A stretch of 64,000 nucleotides of DNA from Streptomyces sp. RB17 (GCF_009604455.1 NZ_WEGL01000006.1:657721-721720), one strand, 5' to 3'; numbered from the stretch's first letter, positions 32,337-41,677 are shown. Translations and numbers: made by a program. Notes: generated by a model from the letters alone, not told the origin.

Positions 32337-32693
32337 TCAGCCGGGGCGCCGCTCCCCGAGCACGCAGAACTCGTTGCCCTCGGGATCCATGAGCACCACC
32401 CACGGCCGCTCGCCCTGTCCGACGTCCGCGTGCCGGGCGCCGAGCGCGAGCAGCCGGGCCACCTCCGCCGCCTGGTCGTCCGGGCGGAAGTCGAGGTGCA
32501 GCCGGTTCTTGACCGTCTTCCGATCCGGCACCGCTACGAACAGCAGCCCGGGCAGCCGGTCGGGCGCCGGCCGGATCTCGAACTCGTCCTCGGCGTCGTT
32601 CACCACGACCCAGCCCAGCGCCTCGACCCACCAGCGCCCGAGCGCCACCGGGTCGGCCGCGTCGACGATCACCTGCTCCCACTCCACAGCCAT
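32337..32693 (-). CDS. VOC-superfamily glyoxalase-like protein, single domain
   Basis: A 118-residue protein with one glyoxalase-like domain: WEQVIVDAADPVALGRWWVE, KNRLHLDFRPDDQAAEVARL, and the closing strand WVVLMDPEGNEFCVLGE. The sequence matches the 'glyoxalase-like domain' proteins common in Streptomyces. Function is unknown. It is transcribed alone. Confidence 0.8.
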   Translation of the reverse strand: MAVEWEQVIVDAADPVALGRWWVEALGWVVVNDAEDEFEIRPAPDRLPGLLFVAVPDRKTVKNRLHLDFRPDDQAAEVARLLALGARHADVGQGERPWVVLMDPEGNEFCVLGERRPG

Positions 32694-32926
32694 GCCGGAA
32701 GCGTAGCCAGCCGATCACGGTGCTCGGGGTCGGCGGCGCCCGCCGGCGCGTGGCGCGGGCGGTGTCGCCGGTGAGACCCCGCCGTCGCCGAGTACGCGGC
32801 CCACGTCCTCCGCGCCGGTCCCGCCCGCCTCGCCCTGCGCGGAGGAGTTCGTCGTGACTGTGCGCGACCGTGCCCGATAGTGGGCACCAGGATCACGAGA
32901 GCGGTGACGACGAGGAGGCCCCACGC

Positions 32927-33793
32927 ATGACACGCCCGATCACGGCAGGGGTGGACGGCACCGAGGAGAGCCGGGCCGCGCTGGACTGGGCGGCCCGGGA
33001 GGCCGTGCGCCGTGGGCTGCCGCTGCGCGTGGTGCACGCCTGGCGGTACGCCGAGTCGCTGGCCACCGCGGACCGGAACACCCAGCAGGGATGGGTGTCG
33101 GAAGGGGTGCGGGAGGCGGTGCGGGTCGTCTCCGAGCGGCATCCGGAGCTGGAGGTGAGCGTCGACGTGGTCGAGGGCGAGCCCGTGCACGCGCTGGCAC
33201 GCGCCGCTTCCGGGGCCGAGATGCTGGTGCTGGGCTCGCGCGGGCACGGACCCGTCCTCGGGTTCCTGCTGGGCTCGGTCGGCCGGCAGGTGATCGCCGA
33301 GGCGGCCCGGCCGGTGGTCCTGGTGCGAGCCGGGGACCAGCCGGCGACGGAAGCCGCCGGGCGGGACGTCGTCGTCGGCCAGCACGGCGGCCCCGAGGAC
33401 AGCGCGGCCACGCTGCGGTTCGCGTTCGAGACGGCGGCGGCCCGCGGCGCGGCCGTCCTGGCCGTACGGGCGTGGACCCTGCCGCCGGTCTTCGCCTACA
33501 GCCCCGGCTCGCTCAAGCTCCTCGACGACGCGGGCGGCCTCGAACCCTACGAGAAGCAGGCGCTCACCGAGGCGCTCCGGCCGTGGCGGGAGAGATGCCC
33601 GGACGTGCCCGTGGCCGAGCACGTCGAGATGGGCAGCGCCGGGCAGGTGCTGCTGTCGGTGGCCGGCCGGGCCCAGCTGATGGTCGTCGGGCGCCGGGCC
33701 CACCGTACGGCCGTGGGCGCCCGGATCGGATCGGTCGCGCACGGGATGCTGCACCACGCCGACTGCCCGGTCGCCGTGGTCCCGCACGAGTGA
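32927..33793 (+). CDS. Universal stress protein, two Usp domains
   Basis: A 288-residue tandem Usp protein. Domain 1 starts ITAGVDGTEESRAALDWAAR and ends with the ATP-binding loop VLGSRGHGPVLGFLLGSVGR. Domain 2 starts near residue 145 and ends VVGRRAHRTAVGARIGSVAH...CPVAVVP. Such proteins bind ATP and accumulate under stress or low oxygen. The ATG at 32927 is preceded by GAGGAGG. Its stop is 1 bp from the converging DUF4032 gene. Confidence 0.88.
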   Translation: MTRPITAGVDGTEESRAALDWAAREAVRRGLPLRVVHAWRYAESLATADRNTQQGWVSEGVREAVRVVSERHPELEVSVDVVEGEPVHALARAASGAEMLVLGSRGHGPVLGFLLGSVGRQVIAEAARPVVLVRAGDQPATEAAGRDVVVGQHGGPEDSAATLRFAFETAAARGAAVLAVRAWTLPPVFAYSPGSLKLLDDAGGLEPYEKQALTEALRPWRERCPDVPVAEHVEMGSAGQVLLSVAGRAQLMVVGRRAHRTAVGARIGSVAHGMLHHADCPVAVVPHE

Positions 33794-33794
33794 G

Positions 33795-35030
33795 CTACTC
33801 GGAGTCGGCCGGCTCCAGGGTGGTTCGCGCCGTGGGCAGGACGTTCTCCATGTAGTCCGTGACGGCCACGTCGAGGCCTATGTCGTGCTGGGCGCGCTCG
33901 GACAGGTACCAACGGTGTTCGAGGAGTTCGTGGTAAATCTCGGCCGGGTCCATGGCACCGCGCAGCTGAAGCGGTACGGCCCGCACGGTGGGCCGGAACA
34001 CGTCTCGCACCCACCGGTGGGCCAGCACTTCCGGACGGGCGGCGAGGGGATCGCCGGGCGCGTAGTCGTCCTGGGTGGCCATCCAGCTCTCCAGGTCGTT
34101 CAGCAGCCGCCGCGCCTGGTTCTCCTCGGCGTCCAGGCCGGTCAGCCGCAGCAGCTGGCGCTGGTGGTGGCCGGCGTCGACCACCTTCGGCACGAAGGTG
34201 ACCGTGTCGCCGTTCGAGGAGTGCTGGATCTGCATCTCGGCCACGTCGAAGCCGAGGTCGTTCAGCCGGCGGATCCGGCGTTCGATGTAGTGGTACTTGC
34301 CCGCCGGGTACACCGAGGTGCGGGTCAGCTCCTGCCACAGGCCCTGGTACCGGGTGCAGATCTCGTGCCCGAACTCCACCGGGTCGACGGACGGGTGCAG
34401 CGCGCCGGACGCCTCCAGGTCCAGCAGCTCGCCGCTGATGTTCACCCGGGCCAGGTCCAGGTCGTACTCCCGCTGCCCGGGGCTGAGCCGCGGGTGCAGG
34501 TCGCCGGTCTCGGCGTCGACCAGATAGGCGGCGTAGGCGCCCGCGTCCCGCCGGAACAGGGTGTTGGACAGCGAGCAGTCGCCCCAGGCGAACCCGGCCA
34601 GGTGCAGCCGGACCAGCAGCACGGCGAGGGCGTCCATCAGCCGGTGCATGGTCGCCGGGCGCATGGTCGTCTCGAACATCGAGCGGTACGGCATCGAGCC
34701 GCGCAGATGCCGGGTGACCAGGACCGGCTCCAGCGGGGCGCCCGAGCGGTCGGTGCGGCCGGTGACCACGGCGAGCGGGTCGACGGCGGGGATGCCCAGC
34801 CGGTCCAGGTCGCGCAGCAGCCCGTACTCGCGCAGCGCGGGCCGCTCGGCCAGCTCCTTGACGGCGATCACCTCGTCACCGGCGTGGGCGTACCGCACGA
34901 CGTGCCGGGAGATGCCCCGCGGCAGCGGCACGAGGTACTCCTCGGGCCACTCCTCCAGGGGCACGTCCCAGGGCAGGGCGAGCAGGAGCGCGGGGTGCTC
35001 CGGGTTCGTGGCGCTGATCTGCAAGGCCAT
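33795..35030 (-). CDS. DUF4032 protein with kinase-like N-terminal half
   Basis: A 411-residue cytoplasmic protein. The N-terminal ~200 residues have a lipopolysaccharide-kinase-like fold (VKELAERPALREYGLLRDL, LVRLHLAGFAWGDCSLSNTLF, YLVDAETGDLHP). The catalytic-loop-like WGDCSLSN and the later AETG would correspond to kinase motifs. The C-terminal half is the DUF4032 region (HYIERRIRRLNDLGFDVAEMQ). No function is established. The start at 35030 encodes MALQISATNPEHPALL as in relatives. Confidence 0.8.
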   Translation of the reverse strand: MALQISATNPEHPALLLALPWDVPLEEWPEEYLVPLPRGISRHVVRYAHAGDEVIAVKELAERPALREYGLLRDLDRLGIPAVDPLAVVTGRTDRSGAPLEPVLVTRHLRGSMPYRSMFETTMRPATMHRLMDALAVLLVRLHLAGFAWGDCSLSNTLFRRDAGAYAAYLVDAETGDLHPRLSPGQREYDLDLARVNISGELLDLEASGALHPSVDPVEFGHEICTRYQGLWQELTRTSVYPAGKYHYIERRIRRLNDLGFDVAEMQIQHSSNGDTVTFVPKVVDAGHHQRQLLRLTGLDAEENQARRLLNDLESWMATQDDYAPGDPLAARPEVLAHRWVRDVFRPTVRAVPLQLRGAMDPAEIYHELLEHRWYLSERAQHDIGLDVAVTDYMENVLPTARTTLEPADSE

Positions 35031-35061
35031 GGCACGAACCCTAAGGCCCCGTGCCGGTGTT

Positions 35062-35808
35062 CTAGGAGGCCCGGTCCCGGGCCTGCTCGGCCGCCGCGCG
35101 CACCGGACCCCGGTGGACCGGCCCGTGACCGGGCAGCAGGGTGTCCCCGTCCAGCGCGCCGATCGTGTCGAGGGAGGCCAGGACGGCGGCGCGGTCGTGG
35201 TGGAAGAAGTCGAGCAGTATCTGCGGGCCCTTCACCCGCGAGGTCGCGTGCCCGCTGACCAGGGCGTCGCCGGAGATGACGATGCCTGCCTCGGGGAGGT
35301 GGTAGACGCAGTGGCCGTCGGTGTGGCCCGGGGTGTGCACGGGCACGGGGCGGCCGGGCAGGTCCAGCGGGCCCTCGCCCGGGAACGGCTCGGGGGCGGT
35401 GACGGGGTTGTGGTCGGTGCCGCCGACACGGATCACATGGGCCGCCCAGGGCAGGACGCCCGGCCGCCAGGCGTTGCGGATCACGTCGCCGATGGCGGCC
35501 TGCTGCAGGAACTCCCGCCGCGCGTGCGGCACTTCGGCCGGGTGCAGGTACACCGGGGTGCCGTGGGCGGCGCGCAGATACTCGGCCGAGCCCAGATGGT
35601 CGTTGTGCGCGTGGGTGATCAGCACGGCGGCGACCGCCTCCGGTGAACCGCCCACCTCGGCGAGGGATTCCAGGAGACCCTGACGGTCTCCGGGATAGCC
35701 GGTGTCCACCAGGGTGACGGCGTCCCCGTCCTTCAGGATCACCCAGTTGACGTGGTTGCCGTGCACCAGAAAGGTGCCGTCGGCGACCTGGTGTACCTCT
35801 GCGCGCAT
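35062..35808 (-). CDS. Metallo-beta-lactamase-fold hydrolase
   Basis: A 248-residue MBL-fold enzyme. The metal motif ITHAHNDHLGSAEYL (HxHxDH) is near residue 65, with further ligands in PVHTPGHTDGHCVYH and SGDALV, and the final His in LLPGHGPVHRG. It probably hydrolyses a thioester or lactone; the substrate is unknown. The ATG at 35808 has GGGGAG 3-4 nt upstream. Confidence 0.85.
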   Translation of the reverse strand: MRAEVHQVADGTFLVHGNHVNWVILKDGDAVTLVDTGYPGDRQGLLESLAEVGGSPEAVAAVLITHAHNDHLGSAEYLRAAHGTPVYLHPAEVPHARREFLQQAAIGDVIRNAWRPGVLPWAAHVIRVGGTDHNPVTAPEPFPGEGPLDLPGRPVPVHTPGHTDGHCVYHLPEAGIVISGDALVSGHATSRVKGPQILLDFFHHDRAAVLASLDTIGALDGDTLLPGHGPVHRGPVRAAAEQARDRAS

Positions 35809-35887
35809 GATCTCCCCGAACCCTGTGCGGCCGACCGTCCGGGACAGCCAACCAGATGTGCCGGTGCCCCGCATCCACGGGGGCGTG

Positions 35888-36517
35888 TCACTGCACGCCG
35901 TGCGGCCGGAACTGGATGCTGATGCGCGGCCCCGCGGCCCGGGCCGACTTCGGTACGCAGTGCTCCCAGGTCCGCTGGCAGGAGCCGCCCATCACGATCA
36001 GGTCGCCGTGCCCGAGCGGCCGGCGCAGTGTCGTACCGCCTCCGCCCGCCGGACGCAGCAGCAGGTCACGGGGCGTGCCTACGGACAGGATCGCGACCAT
36101 CGTGTCCTCCCGGGCACCCCGCCCGATCCGGTCCCCGTGCCAGGCCACGCTGTCCCGGCCGTCGCGGTAGAAGCACAGCCCGGCGGTCGTGAAGGGCTCG
36201 CCCAGCTCCTCGGCGTAATGCCGGGACAGGGCGTCACGGGCGTCGTGCAGCAGCGGATGGGGCAGTGGGTCGGGTGCCGCGTAGAAGGCCAGCAGGCGCG
36301 GTACGGCCACCACGTTGTCGTACATCTTGCGGCGCTCCGCGCGCCACGGCACGTCCGACGCCAGCTTCTCGAACAGCGCGTCGGCGCCGCTCAGCCAGCC
36401 CGGCAGGACGTCGATCCAGGCGCCGGCGGACAGTTCGGTCCGGCGCAGCCCGTCGAGTTGCCCGAGCCGCAGCTCGTCGGTCTGGTCGAACAGAGAGCCC
36501 TGGAGGTGCGTGGACAT
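35888..36517 (-). CDS. AlkB-like 2-oxoglutarate/Fe(II) dioxygenase
   Basis: A 209-residue dioxygenase that would remove alkyl groups from damaged nucleic acid bases. The iron ligands are in VAWHGDRIGRG (HxD) and RTWEHCVPKS, and the 2-oxoglutarate arginines are in RISIQFRPHG. FAYF-type and FYRDGRDSVAW segments fit the AlkB family. It starts at ATG 36517, divergent from a TetR gene, with operators between them. Confidence 0.85.
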   Translation of the reverse strand: MSTHLQGSLFDQTDELRLGQLDGLRRTELSAGAWIDVLPGWLSGADALFEKLASDVPWRAERRKMYDNVVAVPRLLAFYAAPDPLPHPLLHDARDALSRHYAEELGEPFTTAGLCFYRDGRDSVAWHGDRIGRGAREDTMVAILSVGTPRDLLLRPAGGGGTTLRRPLGHGDLIVMGGSCQRTWEHCVPKSARAAGPRISIQFRPHGVQ

Positions 36518-36580
36518 GGGTCCAGCGTACTCCTTAATCGAAAATGCGTTCCCATTGGGTCGAGGTCGGTTGTCAGGGCT

Positions 36581-36619
36581 TTCGATACATCGGTGTATCG
36601 GATACATTCGCGTATCGAA
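36581..36619. promoter_or_regulatory. Tandem palindromic TetR-type operators
   Basis: Two adjoining palindromes, CGATACATCGGTGTATCG (36583-36600) and GATACATTCGCGTATC (36601-36616), share GATAC half-sites. The whole block is symmetric too, from TTCGATAC to GTATCGAA. It lies just before the TetR gene at 36633 and about 65 bp from the divergent AlkB-like gene. This is the arrangement of a repressor that binds as two dimers, as seen for TetR proteins of the QacR type. Confidence 0.65.
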
Positions 36620-36632
36620 CCGGGAGGGGCGG

Positions 36633-37274
36633 ATGGAAGAGACACCCAAGCGCGTCCCCCGGCGCCGGGTCCACACCCGCGCCAGGCTGCTCCAGGCCGC
36701 GTTCGAGGTGTTCTCGGCCAAGGGTTTCGGGCGGGTCTCCATCGAGGAGGTCTGCGAGGCCGCGGGCTTCAGCCGCGGCGCCTTCTACTCGAACTTCGAC
36801 ACCCTGGACGAGCTGTTCTTCGCGCTCTACCAGGAGCGCGCCGACCTCATCGCCTCCCAGGTGGCCGAGGCGCTCGCCCAGGACGGGCCCGGACTCGACG
36901 TGCCCGCCTCCGTGGACCGGGTCACCGAGGTGCTGCTGCTCGACGTGGACTGGCTGCTGGTCAAGACCGACTTCCTGGTGCACGCCGCCCGCGACCCGGA
37001 GACCGCCCGGGCCCTCCTCGACCACCGCGCCCGGCTCCGCGAGGCGATCGCCGACCGGCTGTTCCGGGCCCGCGGCCACACCGAACTGCCCGCCGTGCTC
37101 GGGGACGCGGACGGCGCCGCGCACGCCGTGGTCGCCGCGTACGACGGCGTCACCGTCCAGCTGCTGCTGGACAAGGACGTCGAGGCCGCCCGGGCCTGGC
37201 TCAAACAGCTGCTCACCGCCCTGCTCACGGACGGCAGCCGCACCGCCGCACCACCCCGCACGACCCCCGCATGA
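36633..37274 (+). CDS. TetR-family transcriptional regulator
   Basis: A 213-residue regulator. The DNA-binding domain is RLLQAAFEVFSAKGFGRVSIEEVCEAAGFSRGAFYSNFDTLDELF. The rest is a helical ligand domain. GGGAGG precedes the ATG at 36633. Its stop overlaps an ATG of the following FAD dehydrogenase (ATGA at 37271-37274). It likely represses itself and the dehydrogenase through the GATAC palindromes just upstream, and perhaps the divergent AlkB-like gene. Confidence 0.88.
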   Translation: MEETPKRVPRRRVHTRARLLQAAFEVFSAKGFGRVSIEEVCEAAGFSRGAFYSNFDTLDELFFALYQERADLIASQVAEALAQDGPGLDVPASVDRVTEVLLLDVDWLLVKTDFLVHAARDPETARALLDHRARLREAIADRLFRARGHTELPAVLGDADGAAHAVVAAYDGVTVQLLLDKDVEAARAWLKQLLTALLTDGSRTAAPPRTTPA

Positions 37275-37300
37275 GGACCGTCAGGAAGGACACAGTCACG

Positions 37301-38974
37301 ATGGACGCGGACGTCATCGTCGTCGGAGCGGGCCTCGCCGGCCTGGTCGCGGCGCACGAGCTCACCAGCCGGGGCCGCCGGGTGGCCCTGGTCGACCAGG
37401 AGAACGCCGCCAACCTCGGCGGACAGGCGTTCTGGTCCTTCGGCGGGCTCTTCCTCGTCGACTCGCCCGAGCAGCGCCGCCTCGGCATCAAGGACTCCTT
37501 CGACCTCGCCTGGAACGACTGGCAGGGCAGCGCCGGGTTCGACCGGCTCGACGACGAGGACTCCTGGGCGGTGCGCTGGGCCCGCGCGTACGTCGAGTTC
37601 GCGGCAGGCGAGAAGCGGTCCTGGCTCAAGGGGCACGGCATCGAGCTGCTGCCGACCGTCGGCTGGGCCGAGCGCGGCGACCTCAGGGCGGGCGGGCACG
37701 GCAACTCCGTACCCCGCTTCCACATCGCCTGGGGCACCGGCACCGGCGTGGTCGAACCCTTCGTGCGGTACGCCCGCCAGGCCGCCCGGGACGGACTGCT
37801 GACCTTCCACCACCGCCACCGGGTCGACGAGCTGGTCATCGAGGACGGCACGGCACGCGGGGTGCGCGGCACCGTCCTCGCCGACGACCGCTCGCCGCGC
37901 GGTGTGGCCTCCAGCCGCGACCGCGTCGGCGACTTCGAACTCACCGCCCAGGCGGTCGTGGTCACCACCGGCGGCATAGGCGCCGACCACGACATCGTCC
38001 GCCGTCACTGGCCCGCCCGGCTCGGCACCCCGCCGGCCGAGATGGTCACCGGCGTGCCCGCCTACGTCGACGGCCGCATGCTCGACATCAGTGCCGAGGC
38101 GGGCGTCCGGCTGGTCAACCGGGACCGCATGTGGCACTACACCGAGGGCCTGCAGAACTGGGACCCGATCTGGCCCGGCCACGGCATCCGCATCCTGCCC
38201 GGCCCGTCCTCCATCTGGCTGGACGCCCTCGGCCGCCGGCTGCCCGACCCCTGCCTGCCGGGGTACGACACCCTCAATACCCTCAAGTACCTGCGTACCA
38301 CCGAGGACATCGCGGGCTACGACCACTCGTGGTTCATCCTCACCCGGAAGATCATCGAGAAGGAGTTCGCGCTCTCCGGCTCCGAGCAGAACCCCGACAT
38401 CACCGCCAAGGACCGCAAGGCCGTACTGCGCGACCGGCTCCTCGGCAGCGGCGCGCCCGCACCGGTGCAGGCCTTCCTCGACAAGGGCGCGGACTTCGTG
38501 ACCGCGGGCAACCTGGAGCAGCTGGTCGGGAAGATGAACGCGCTGACCGACAAGCCACTGCTGGACGCGGCCGAGGTGCGCCGCCAGATCGAGGCCCGCG
38601 ACCTGCAGATGGCCAATCCCTACAGCAAGGACTCCCAGGTCCAGGGCATCCGCAACGCCCGCCGCTACATCGGCGACCGGCTCGGCCGGGTCGCCTCCCC
38701 GCACCGCATCCTCGACCCGGCCGCGGGCCCCCTCATCGGCGTCCGGCTGCACGTGCTCACCCGCAAGACCCTCGGCGGCATCCAGACCGACCTCGACTCC
38801 CGCGCCCTGGCCGCCGGCGGCACGCCGATCGAGGGGCTGTACGCGGCGGGTGAGGTGGCCGGCTTCGGTGGCGGCGGTGTGCACGGCTACAACGCGCTGG
38901 AGGGCACCTTCCTCGGCGGCTGCCTGTTCTCCGGCCGGGCCGCGGGCCGGCACGCGGCCGGGCACACGGGCTGA
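37301..38974 (+). CDS. FAD-binding dehydrogenase (ketosteroid dehydrogenase/fumarate reductase-like)
   Basis: A 557-residue flavoprotein. The FAD motif is VIVVGAGLAGLVAAHELTSRGRR and the substrate-side glycine-rich end is GEVAGFGGGGVHGYNALEGTFLGGC. Between lie segments typical of the KstD/flavocytochrome c family (GGQAFWSFGGLFLVDSPEQ, VVTTGGIGADHDIVR, HVLTRKTLGGIQTDL). It probably desaturates a ring or chain substrate. I start at ATG 37301, 11 nt after AGGAAGGA; ATG 37271, overlapping the TetR stop, is in frame and also possible. Regulated with TetR. Confidence 0.83.
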   Translation: MDADVIVVGAGLAGLVAAHELTSRGRRVALVDQENAANLGGQAFWSFGGLFLVDSPEQRRLGIKDSFDLAWNDWQGSAGFDRLDDEDSWAVRWARAYVEFAAGEKRSWLKGHGIELLPTVGWAERGDLRAGGHGNSVPRFHIAWGTGTGVVEPFVRYARQAARDGLLTFHHRHRVDELVIEDGTARGVRGTVLADDRSPRGVASSRDRVGDFELTAQAVVVTTGGIGADHDIVRRHWPARLGTPPAEMVTGVPAYVDGRMLDISAEAGVRLVNRDRMWHYTEGLQNWDPIWPGHGIRILPGPSSIWLDALGRRLPDPCLPGYDTLNTLKYLRTTEDIAGYDHSWFILTRKIIEKEFALSGSEQNPDITAKDRKAVLRDRLLGSGAPAPVQAFLDKGADFVTAGNLEQLVGKMNALTDKPLLDAAEVRRQIEARDLQMANPYSKDSQVQGIRNARRYIGDRLGRVASPHRILDPAAGPLIGVRLHVLTRKTLGGIQTDLDSRALAAGGTPIEGLYAAGEVAGFGGGGVHGYNALEGTFLGGCLFSGRAAGRHAAGHTG

Positions 38975-38976
38975 CC

Positions 38977-39324
38977 TCAGCCCTGCAGCAGCTCCAGCAG
39001 CACCTGTGCGTGGCTCTGCTGCGGCGTCCTGGACGCGGTCAGCAGGGTCACGCGCTTCCCGCGGGCCGCGCCGCGCAGGCCGTCGAGGAGTCCGGCGGCC
39101 TCCGGAGCATCGAGCTCCGCCTCGTAGCGGCTCCTGAACTCCTCGTACGAGCCGCCCGCGTGGTACCACGTGCGCAGCTCGTCGGATGGTGTGAGGGCCT
39201 TCGGCCACTCGTCCACACGGGCCGCGTCCTTGGTCAGTCCGCGCGGCCACAGCCGGTCGACGAGGACACGCAGGCCGTCGTCGGCCTCGGGCGGTTCGTA
39301 GACGCGGCGCACACGCAGGCTCAC
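38977..39324 (-). CDS. DUF488 protein
   Basis: A 115-residue protein. Landmarks are VLVDRLWPRGLTKDAARVDEW, PSDELRTWYHAG and TLLTASRTPQQSHAQVLLELL, all typical of DUF488. Function is unknown. The GTG at 39324 is chosen because GAAGG lies 9 nt upstream; another GTG lies 9 nt earlier. Its stop is 2 bp from the converging FAD dehydrogenase. Confidence 0.8.
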   Translation of the reverse strand: MSLRVRRVYEPPEADDGLRVLVDRLWPRGLTKDAARVDEWPKALTPSDELRTWYHAGGSYEEFRSRYEAELDAPEAAGLLDGLRGAARGKRVTLLTASRTPQQSHAQVLLELLQG

Positions 39325-39470
39325 GTTCGGCACCTTCGAGTCGCGGGCGGTCCCGCGAGCGTACTGCCGCGGCCCCGGCAACCCGGCCGCGAAGTGACCT
39401 GAACATGGCAGAATTGGGGCCCTCGCCGCCCCTAGTCTGAATCACCCGGCACTTCCCTCAGGAGCCGCAT

Positions 39471-40880
39471 GTGACGCCACCCCGCAGACAGCACCTCCGA
39501 CGCCGTACCGCGGTGCTCGCCACCGTCCCCGTCGCCCTCGCGGCACTCGTCGGCGCCGCCGGAGCCACGGCGCCGGGCAGCGCCGGCACCTCCGGCGCGG
39601 GCGACCCCTACTTCCCGCTCAGCGGCAACGGCGGCTACCACGTCCGGCACTACGACCTCACGCTCCGGTACGACACCTCCTCCCGGCACCTCGACGGCAG
39701 GGCCGTCCTCACCGTCCGCGCCACCCAGCACCTCAGCCGCTTCGACCTCGACCTGAAGGGCCTGAAGGTCACCGGCGTCACCGTCGACGGCACGTCCTCG
39801 GCGTTCCGGCGCGACGGTCAGGAACTCGTCGTGACCCCACGCCGAACCCTCCGCGCGGGCCGGGACTTCCGGGTCACCGTCAGCTACGAGGGCACCCCGA
39901 AACCGGTCACCGACCCCGACGGCAGCGCGGACGGCTGGATCCCCACCGACGACGGCGCCTTCGTCGCCGGCGAGCCCCAGGGCGCGATGACCTGGTTCCC
40001 GGCGAACAGCCACCCCAAGGACAAGGCGTCGTACGACATCACCGTCACCGTCCCCCAGGGACGCACGGCCGTCGCGGGCGGCACGCTGCTCGGACAGCGC
40101 ACCGAGCACGGCCGTACGACCTTCCGCTGGCGCGAGAGCCGGCCGATGGCCGCCTACCTGGCCACCGTCACCATCGGAACGTTCAAGGTCGAGCAGTACA
40201 CCACCCACGACGGCATCCGCGTGTACAACGCCGTCGACCCGCGCGAGGCGAGCGCGGCCGCACCGGTGCTGAGGAAACTGCCGTCCGTGCTGGCCTGGGA
40301 GAGCAAGCTGTTCGGGCCGTACCCGTTCCGCTCCGCCGGGTCGATCGTCGACCACGCCCCGGGCGTCGGCTACGCCCTGGAGACCCAGACCCGGCCGCTC
40401 TACGACTCCGCGCCCGACATCAGCACCCTCGTCCACGAGAACGCCCACCAGTGGTTCGGCGACTCCGTCTCCCTGACCGCCTGGAAGGACATCTGGCTCA
40501 ACGAGGGCTTCGCCACCTACGCCGAGTGGCTGTACGCCGAGCAGCACGGCGGCGACAGCGCCCAGAAGACCTTCGACGCCCTCTACGCCCGCCCGGCGAG
40601 CGACCACCTGTGGGCTTTTCCGCCCGGCGACCCGGGCAGCGGCGGGAACATCTTCGACACGCCCGTCTACGCGCGCGGCGCCATGACCCTGCACGAACTG
40701 CGCAAGGCCGTCGGCGACCGGGACTTCTTCCGGATCCTGCGCGCCTGGACGGCCGGACACCGCGACGGCCACGGTACGACCGCGCAGTTCACACGGCTGG
40801 CCGAGCGGATCTCGGGGAAGCGGCTGGACGGACTGTTCCACACCTGGCTGTTCGGCAAAGGCAAGCCGAACAGCGCCTGA
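39471..40880 (+). CDS. Secreted M1-family (gluzincin) metallopeptidase
   Basis: A 469-residue exported aminopeptidase-like protein. The signal peptide is RRRTAVLATVPVALAALVGA, ending near AGATAPG. The beta-rich N-terminal domain follows (YDLTLRYDTSSRHLDGRAVL). The zinc motif is LVHENAHQWFGD (near residue 322) with the third ligand in WLNEGFATYAEW. It lacks the large C-terminal domain of full aminopeptidase N, like other short Streptomyces M1 peptidases. GTG 39471 has CAGGAG upstream, and TAGTCT near 39433 may be a -10 box. Confidence 0.88.
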   Translation: MTPPRRQHLRRRTAVLATVPVALAALVGAAGATAPGSAGTSGAGDPYFPLSGNGGYHVRHYDLTLRYDTSSRHLDGRAVLTVRATQHLSRFDLDLKGLKVTGVTVDGTSSAFRRDGQELVVTPRRTLRAGRDFRVTVSYEGTPKPVTDPDGSADGWIPTDDGAFVAGEPQGAMTWFPANSHPKDKASYDITVTVPQGRTAVAGGTLLGQRTEHGRTTFRWRESRPMAAYLATVTIGTFKVEQYTTHDGIRVYNAVDPREASAAAPVLRKLPSVLAWESKLFGPYPFRSAGSIVDHAPGVGYALETQTRPLYDSAPDISTLVHENAHQWFGDSVSLTAWKDIWLNEGFATYAEWLYAEQHGGDSAQKTFDALYARPASDHLWAFPPGDPGSGGNIFDTPVYARGAMTLHELRKAVGDRDFFRILRAWTAGHRDGHGTTAQFTRLAERISGKRLDGLFHTWLFGKGKPNSA

Positions 40881-40915
40881 ACCCTGACCGGTTCCAAACA
40901 AGTGTCGGCCAGGGT
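40881..40915 (+). terminator. Imperfect hairpin after the M1 peptidase
   Basis: ACCCTGACCG (40881-40890) pairs with CGGCCAGGGT (40906-40915) at 9 of 10 positions, with a 15-nt loop. It begins directly after the M1 stop codon and ends 7 bp before the lipoprotein ATG. It may be a terminator or an attenuator-like leader structure for the next gene. Confidence 0.4.
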
Positions 40916-40922
40916 CGGCACC

Positions 40923-41657
40923 ATGATCCATCGCAGAACCGCCGTCGCCCTCCTCGCCTCCCCGCTGCTGCTCACCGGCTGCGGCGGCGGAGCCGAGGCG
41001 ACCGAGCGGCGCACACCCCCCACCCGCCCGGCACCCACGGCCACCCGCGAAATACAGGCGAAGCAGGCGGCCCAGGGCATACCCGGCCTCGGCCCCGAAC
41101 GGTCGGCGGCGATACCCGAGCGCTGCGGGCAGGCCGTCGTCGTCACCGGACGCGGGAAGAACTCCCCGCTGTGCACGGTCGTCCTGCACCAGCGCACCGC
41201 CACCGGCTGGCAGGCCGGCCCCGCCTGGCCCGGCCACAACGCGCTGCGGGGCTGGAGCGCTCACCACGTGCTGGGCGACCTGCGCTCCCCGCTCGGCGTC
41301 TACACCCTCTCCGACGCCGGCGGACTGCTCCCGGACCCCGGCAGCAAGCTCCCGTACCACCACTCCGGCGGCTTCCACTCGCCCGGCACCGGCTTCGAGG
41401 GCGAACCGCTCGAGGGCTGCTTCGACTACGTCGTCGCCATCGACTACAACCGCCGGCCCGGCACCTCACCGCTGGACTGGACCCGCCCGCTCGGCCCGGA
41501 ACGCGGCGGCGGAGTCTGGCTGCACGTCGACCACGGCGGGCCCACGCACGGCTGTGTCAGCGTCGCCCAGGCCGCTATGAAGGAACTGCTGTGCACCCTC
41601 GACCCCGACCGGGATCCGGTCGTCGTCATGGGACACGCCGACTGGCTCTCCGCCTGA
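40923..41657 (+). CDS. L,D-transpeptidase (YkuD) lipoprotein
   Basis: A 244-residue lipoprotein. The lipobox is PLLLTGCGGG, so the mature protein is lipid-anchored at Cys20. The YkuD catalytic site is VWLHVDHGGPTHGCVSVAQA (His-x-x-Gly...His-Gly-Cys, Cys near residue 210). It would cross-link peptidoglycan or a related wall polymer. Similar lone YkuD proteins lack the transpeptidase SH3 domains. ATG 40923 follows an intergenic hairpin. It lies just before the leaderless response regulator gene. Confidence 0.87.
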   Translation: MIHRRTAVALLASPLLLTGCGGGAEATERRTPPTRPAPTATREIQAKQAAQGIPGLGPERSAAIPERCGQAVVVTGRGKNSPLCTVVLHQRTATGWQAGPAWPGHNALRGWSAHHVLGDLRSPLGVYTLSDAGGLLPDPGSKLPYHHSGGFHSPGTGFEGEPLEGCFDYVVAIDYNRRPGTSPLDWTRPLGPERGGGVWLHVDHGGPTHGCVSVAQAAMKELLCTLDPDRDPVVVMGHADWLSA

Positions 41658-41677
41658 GCCGCCTAGAATCCGAACTC

